From positions 65,872 to 129,871 of the forward strand of contig JAOMEP010000001.1 in the NCBI GenBank assembly GCA_028345965.1: DNA of 64,000 nt, given 5' to 3'. This document shows positions 59,525-64,000 of this stretch, one piece after another; position 1 is the first letter of the stretch; the number at the start of each line of letters is the position of its first letter. This stretch comes from Candidatus Nitrosopelagicus sp. (GTDB lineage Archaea > Thermoproteota > Nitrososphaeria > Nitrososphaerales > Nitrosopumilaceae). A program made the position numbers and the translations under genes. The notes beneath the pieces were generated by a model, which saw only the letters and a program-made list of their open reading frames with translations, did no database searches and was not told the DNA's origin.

Positions 59525-60301
59525 CTATTTTTCTATAGGAAGATCCAAGTTATTTCCCCATTCCCCCCAAGAACCCAAATACACCTTGACATTTTTGAAT
59601 CCAAGTTTTTTCATGGAGAGATAGCTGTTTGCAGCACGATATGCACCCTGGCAATAAGTAACAATTGGGGCATCCTTGTCCATTTGATAAAGAGATTCTA
59701 GCTCCTTGTCAGATTTGAGTTTTCCAGAATCATCTAAGTTGTTATTCCAATCAATGTTTTTTGCAGTTGGAATATGGCCACCTCGTGCTGCTCTTGGAAC
59801 AATTCCATCAAATTCTTCAGGTGAACGAGCATCAATTATTGTCACTTTGCCAATATTTTCATATAATTCCTCAAATCCAATTATGATTGAAGGGTCAATT
59901 GGCGTGGTAAGGCTAGAAGGTTTGTAAATAGTAGATTGAGTTTCAGTCGGTTGATTTTCCCCGGCCCAGTTTGATAAACCACCATCTAACATTTGAACAT
60001 CTGGATGTGAGAAATACAGACACATCCATACGCCTCTAGCTGCAAGCATTCCAGATGTATTATCATAAAAGATGATTTTCTTATTTTCATCGACTCCAGC
60101 ATATGATAGAATTTTTCTCATATGTTCTCCAAAACTCACTAAACCATTTTGAGATGTATCAGCCCAATGAAATGAAAATAGATCTAAGCTTACAGCACCT
60201 GGAATGTGCGCTTTAGAATAGTCCTTGTAAGAACGTGCATCTATTATGAGAACAGAATCATCTTGGTAGATTTTTTCCAAGTCTTGTGTTGAGATTAACA
60301 T
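59525..60301 (-). CDS. Two-domain rhodanese (thiosulfate/3-mercaptopyruvate sulfurtransferase)
   Basis: 'VLIIDARSYKDYSKAHIPGAVSLDL', active-site 'VTYCQGAYRAANSYLSMKKLGFKNVKVYLGSWGEWGN'. Confidence 0.93.
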   Translation of the reverse strand: MLISTQDLEKIYQDDSVLIIDARSYKDYSKAHIPGAVSLDLFSFHWADTSQNGLVSFGEHMRKILSYAGVDENKKIIFYDNTSGMLAARGVWMCLYFSHPDVQMLDGGLSNWAGENQPTETQSTIYKPSSLTTPIDPSIIIGFEELYENIGKVTIIDARSPEEFDGIVPRAARGGHIPTAKNIDWNNNLDDSGKLKSDKELESLYQMDKDAPIVTYCQGAYRAANSYLSMKKLGFKNVKVYLGSWGEWGNNLDLPIEK

Positions 60302-60391
60302 GAACTAACTTTTCGTAAGTGGAATAAAAATTAGTTTAGCATCCGCTGTTTGGTAAAGTTAAAAAAAGAAAAAAAGAAAAGTATTTTTTTT

Positions 60392-61972
60392 CTATTCGTT
60401 TACGTATGCTCTTTCACCGTTTTGTGAGAGATCGAGTCCAATTTCCTCCTCTTTTGGAGTGACTCTGATTCCTCCAGGCCATACTGCATCCATTACCTTG
60501 AAGATTACAATGGAGACACCAAATGCGTATGCAATTGACATTCCTGCAGCAACTATTGAAATTGCTTGTTGTTCATAACCTTCTGGTGTGCCTGTCCATG
60601 CGCCGATACCGTCACCTGTGTCCCAGATATGTGGACTAGCTAGTGTACCTGTTAAGATAGCACCTGTTAAACCACCCATACCGTGAACTCCCCATACATC
60701 GAGGGCATCGTCCCACTTTCGAGCGTTCTTGAATGCAACACATCCATAACAAACTGTACCTGCAGCAATACCGATAATTATTGCAGCCATTGGTCCAACC
60801 CAACCAGATGCTGGTGTGATTGCGACTAAGCCTGCGACGGCTCCTGTTGCGGCACCTACTATACTAGGTTTGCCGGTGTGTGCCCATGACATCAACACCC
60901 ACGTAACTGTCGCCATACCGGTGGCAGTGTTTGTGACTGTCCATGCGCTTACAGTGATTCCATCTACCATTACTTCACTTCCAGCGTTAAAGCCGAACCA
61001 TCCGAACCATAGAATTGATGCACCAAGAACTACCATAGGTACATTGTGTGGCTCCATTGGAACTTTGCCATAACCTAATCTTCTTCCGAGGATTAAGGCT
61101 CCTGCAAGTGCTGTAAATCCAGATGAAATGTGAACCACAGTTCCGCCTGCGAAGTCAAGTGCATATGATGGTGATAAGTCAGGGTTGAAGTCTAAGCTTC
61201 CTCCGCCGATGTAACCACCGCCCCATACCCAATGACAAATTGGGTCATAGACGAATGTTCCCCATAAGAGAACAAAGACTACAATTGCACTGAATTTCAT
61301 ACGGTCAACTAAACCACCAACAATTAGTGCTGGTGTGATGATTGCGAAGGTTGCTTGGAACATAGCAAATAGTTGGTGAGGCACTGTGCCTGGCCATGTA
61401 TCACTACATACATCTCCCTCCTTCATCGTTTGCATTTGGTAATAGTGTGCCCAAGTATCTTCACAAGGACTTGGAGCACCTAATGGTGCCCAGTGTGAAA
61501 CTTGGTTGAAACCAACATAATCAAGGTTGCCCATGAACATGTTTGCATCATTATCTATTCCGCCGAATGCAAGTGAATAACCCCACAATACCCATTGTAC
61601 ACTCATGAGACCCATGATAATGAACACCATGCCAATTGTATTGACTGCGTTCTTTGATCTTGCTAATCCTCCGTAGAAGAATGCAACACCTGGAGTCATG
61701 AAAAGTACTAGAGAGCTTGCGGTTAGCATCCAAGCCATGTCACCTGTATCTACATAACAGTACATGTCTGGGACGCCGTCATCATCAGTGTCATACCAAC
61801 ATTCGTTTGGGTTACCGGTATAGATACCAGCACCTCCATCGGGATCACCGACTACATAGCCGTCCATACCATCAGAGGTTTGTTGGGCATATGCTGTTGA
61901 TAGAGCACCTGTTGCCGTCATAGCGACTGCGGCCATAAGTATTAGAGCATACTTATGGTTTCGAGATTTCAT
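60392..61972 (-). CDS. amt: Ammonium transporter (Amt/Rh family)
   Basis: 'DTGDMAWMLTASSLVLFMTPGVAFFYGGLARSKN', 'DFAGGTVVHISSGFTALAGALILGRR', 'ASILWFGWFGFNAGSEV', 'DDALDVWGVHGMGGLTGAILTG'. Confidence 0.97.
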   Translation of the reverse strand: MKSRNHKYALILMAAVAMTATGALSTAYAQQTSDGMDGYVVGDPDGGAGIYTGNPNECWYDTDDDGVPDMYCYVDTGDMAWMLTASSLVLFMTPGVAFFYGGLARSKNAVNTIGMVFIIMGLMSVQWVLWGYSLAFGGIDNDANMFMGNLDYVGFNQVSHWAPLGAPSPCEDTWAHYYQMQTMKEGDVCSDTWPGTVPHQLFAMFQATFAIITPALIVGGLVDRMKFSAIVVFVLLWGTFVYDPICHWVWGGGYIGGGSLDFNPDLSPSYALDFAGGTVVHISSGFTALAGALILGRRLGYGKVPMEPHNVPMVVLGASILWFGWFGFNAGSEVMVDGITVSAWTVTNTATGMATVTWVLMSWAHTGKPSIVGAATGAVAGLVAITPASGWVGPMAAIIIGIAAGTVCYGCVAFKNARKWDDALDVWGVHGMGGLTGAILTGTLASPHIWDTGDGIGAWTGTPEGYEQQAISIVAAGMSIAYAFGVSIVIFKVMDAVWPGGIRVTPKEEEIGLDLSQNGERAYVNE

Positions 61973-61995
61973 TGATCAAAACCGCTGGATGAATG

Positions 61996-62002
61996 TATAT
62001 AA
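61996..62002 (-). promoter_or_regulatory. Candidate TATA box of amt (minus strand TTATATA)
   Basis: Centred about 27 nt upstream of the amt start codon, consistent with an archaeal leaderless promoter. Confidence 0.45.
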
Positions 62003-62061
62003 CAATTAAGATTTAAATTCTGTACATGGTGTAAATTATTATATTCTAGTATATTATGATA

Positions 62062-62089
62062 GTAACATAAAATGAATAAATCATGTTAC
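62062..62089. promoter_or_regulatory. Inverted repeat GTAACAT-N14-ATGTTAC in the amt/62110 divergent intergenic region
   Basis: Perfect 7-bp arms; ends about 20 nt before ATG of the 62110 gene. Confidence 0.4.
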
Positions 62090-62109
62090 ATAATGAGGCA
62101 AAATAAGCG

Positions 62110-62778
62110 ATGAAATCTGAAAAAACACGCTTGGCAATATTTGATACCTTCAAGACAAAAAAACAGCAGATAACAGGCGAGGCAATTAGACAAAGAGCAA
62201 TCATACATCATCTATCAAATTCAACTAATTCCGCATCAAAAACGAGAACTGCGATATCTCAGAGCATAGCAGAGGAAAATAAAATCTTGTGGAAGAATAT
62301 CTATTCAGGAATATTCAGAGATTTGGACGAGGTTTTGATTCCATTAGGAATAGTAGCAGAAGAAGGAAGACTTCCTCTCAAAAGAGGACCAAAAGCACTA
62401 CAGCAAAATGGAATGCCATTTTATCATTTAACAAAAAAAGGAATGATTGTATCTTTAGCGATCGATAAGATTTCAGATAGGAAAAAGATTCTCAAAGCAA
62501 TAGTGCATCAGGCAGCAGATGATAATGAAAAACAGGCATTCGAGATCATGGAAAAATTAGTTAAGATTGCACCTCATTTTGGTTTCTCAGTTTTTGAAAG
62601 ATATGTCAAAGCATATTGTGAAAGTAACATAGACGATCTGCTTCCATTTACGGTAGAAAATGTGAGTAAATCTGCAGATAATTCAGCTCAACTTCAGATG
62701 GAGTTGTTAGAAGGATTTTCAAAGCTTTCAAAGGCAGATCGGGATCAAACTATCGATTTTCTAAAGAAGATTGACTGA
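62110..62778 (+). CDS. Conserved-looking protein of unknown function, possibly winged-helix; divergent from amt
   Basis: 222-aa ORF, 'MPFYHLTKKGMIVSLAI' resembles wHTH wing region; no enzymatic motif recognised. Confidence 0.65.
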   Translation: MKSEKTRLAIFDTFKTKKQQITGEAIRQRAIIHHLSNSTNSASKTRTAISQSIAEENKILWKNIYSGIFRDLDEVLIPLGIVAEEGRLPLKRGPKALQQNGMPFYHLTKKGMIVSLAIDKISDRKKILKAIVHQAADDNEKQAFEIMEKLVKIAPHFGFSVFERYVKAYCESNIDDLLPFTVENVSKSADNSAQLQMELLEGFSKLSKADRDQTIDFLKKID

Positions 62779-62824
62779 GATATTTAACAAACATTTAAAA
62801 TCAGTTCGGCGTGAGAAAAGCTAA

Positions 62825-63874
62825 ATGGGCTCTGGAGGTTCTCAGAAAATTTTCGTTACTGTAAAATCCTATAGTAAGCGTGGTCAATTACTAAAAAGAC
62901 CAGATCTCCAAACATTAGCCGAATCTCGTGATCTAGATGAATTAGTTACTAGAATTAAAAATACAAAATATCTTGAAGCAGTCAATTCTGTCTCAAAGCC
63001 ATATACAGCCGAAAAATTGGAAATGGCTCTAAAAACGTATTTAGCAAATCAGCAATTTAAGATTGCAAAAGCCTCTGGAAACGCAAAAATTCTTGATGCC
63101 TTTTTTCAGAAATTTCTTATATCAAATTTAAAACTTATTTTGAAAGGAAAAATTCTTGGAAAAACTCAAGAGGAAATTTCAGCCTACTTTAACATGCATG
63201 CTGAAGAATTAACAAAACAAAGAGATACCGTAGTCAAAGCGCTAGTTGCAAAGGATTTGGAAGAAGCAGTATCGTCATTAGGTTCATCACCATTTAATGC
63301 AGAAATTCAAAAAGCAGTTGAGCTATACAATGAGACTAAAAATATTCAAGCATTTGATATCTACTTTGATAAGATGTTTTACCAAAATGTTTCAAAATCA
63401 CTACGTAGTGAAAATGACCAAGACATATCTCATGTCTTTGGAATGGAAATTGACTTTTACAATGTGATGAGCGTTGTTAGAGGAAAGTTCTGGGGATTAG
63501 ATGATGAGAGAATTCAAGACTTGAGTTGCTCTGCAACGCTAAACATTCCAAACCAAGTAATGGACAGAATGAGAGCAGCAGAGAGTGTCAAAGATGCATT
63601 AGATGAATTAGCATCAACACGATACAAGGATTTGGTACCAGAGACAGAAGATGAAGTAGAAGCAATTGCAGAATTTGAACATGCATTTGAAATGGCATAT
63701 TACAAAGCCATTAACGGATCATTTTCAAAAATGTTCAGTTTTGCAACGGTCATAGGAATTTCAAAATTAATAGGATATGAAGTTAGAAACATTGGAGCAA
63801 TTGCATTTGCAGTTGAACAAAAAATTCCAGTTGAAACCACAATGTCAAAATTAATCATAAAAGAAGCTGAATAG
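62825..63874 (+). CDS. atpC: A/V-type ATP synthase subunit C (AC39-like)
   Basis: 'DLDELVTRIKNTKYLEAV', 'EMALKTYLANQQFKIAKAS...FFQKFLISNLKLILKGK', 'EIDFYNVMSVVRGKFWGLDDERI'. Confidence 0.87.
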   Translation: MGSGGSQKIFVTVKSYSKRGQLLKRPDLQTLAESRDLDELVTRIKNTKYLEAVNSVSKPYTAEKLEMALKTYLANQQFKIAKASGNAKILDAFFQKFLISNLKLILKGKILGKTQEEISAYFNMHAEELTKQRDTVVKALVAKDLEEAVSSLGSSPFNAEIQKAVELYNETKNIQAFDIYFDKMFYQNVSKSLRSENDQDISHVFGMEIDFYNVMSVVRGKFWGLDDERIQDLSCSATLNIPNQVMDRMRAAESVKDALDELASTRYKDLVPETEDEVEAIAEFEHAFEMAYYKAINGSFSKMFSFATVIGISKLIGYEVRNIGAIAFAVEQKIPVETTMSKLIIKEAE

Positions 63875-63878
63875 AATA

Positions 63879-64000
63879 TGCAACTAAGAGTCATTCCAAA
63901 TAACAAACTGTATTATGTAATCAAGGAACGAGCTCAACCAGAAATCAAAAGGGTAATGAGCCCATACAAAGATGCACAAATTGATTTTCTTGCGTTAGGA
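63879..64000 (+). CDS. Partial CDS running off the window, unknown function
   Basis: Open frame MQLRVIPNNKLYYVIKERAQPEIKRVMSPYKDAQIDFLALG... immediately after atpC. Confidence 0.5.

Noticed and set aside
1-64000. Insertion sequences, prophage or integrase genes
   Set aside because: No transposase, integrase or phage structural motifs recognised in any ORF; the tRNA-Gly shows no adjacent integrase or duplicated 3' end noticed

Overview
The window looks like a contiguous chromosomal segment of an AT-rich ammonia-oxidising archaeon (Nitrososphaerota/Thaumarchaeota, Nitrosopumilus-like). The assignment rests on an A/V-type ATP synthase, TFE, S19e, PDCD5, Nep1, RNase P Rpp21, an Amt transporter, an ADP-forming acyl-CoA synthetase with reversed domain order, cupredoxins with PEFG C-termini and class II RNR. 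Main blocks: (1) 3.2-22 kb, a very AT-rich surface-glycan island (dTDP-sugar genes, glycosyltransferases, flippase, deacetylase). It contains a tight minus-strand operon of SGNH protein, MBOAT, ACP, FkbH-like, ACP, VOC and AcpS that resembles a Dlt-type, carrier-protein-dependent acylation system. (2) 22.6-27 kb, a hybrid archaeal/bacterial riboflavin operon with an embedded amidohydrolase. (3) 28.9-30.8 kb, an information-processing cluster with one tRNA-Gly(UCC). (4) 32-37.2 kb, nrdJ preceded by a gene for a winged-helix + ATP-cone + degenerate NrdD-like protein, with two ACGAA/TTCGT inverted repeats upstream of nrdJ. (5) 41-50.5 kb, a secreted/copper cluster in which five proteins are predicted to start with His after signal-peptide cleavage, including a CopC-CopD-beta-propeller fusion. 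(6) 50.7-64 kb, divergent pyrB/pyrI, a split ATP synthase locus and amt divergent from a possible regulator. The best candidates for undescribed systems are the Dlt-like/FkbH cassette, the NrdD-derived putative regulator and the N-terminal-His secretome. All calls come from reading translations and DNA by eye. No database search was run.
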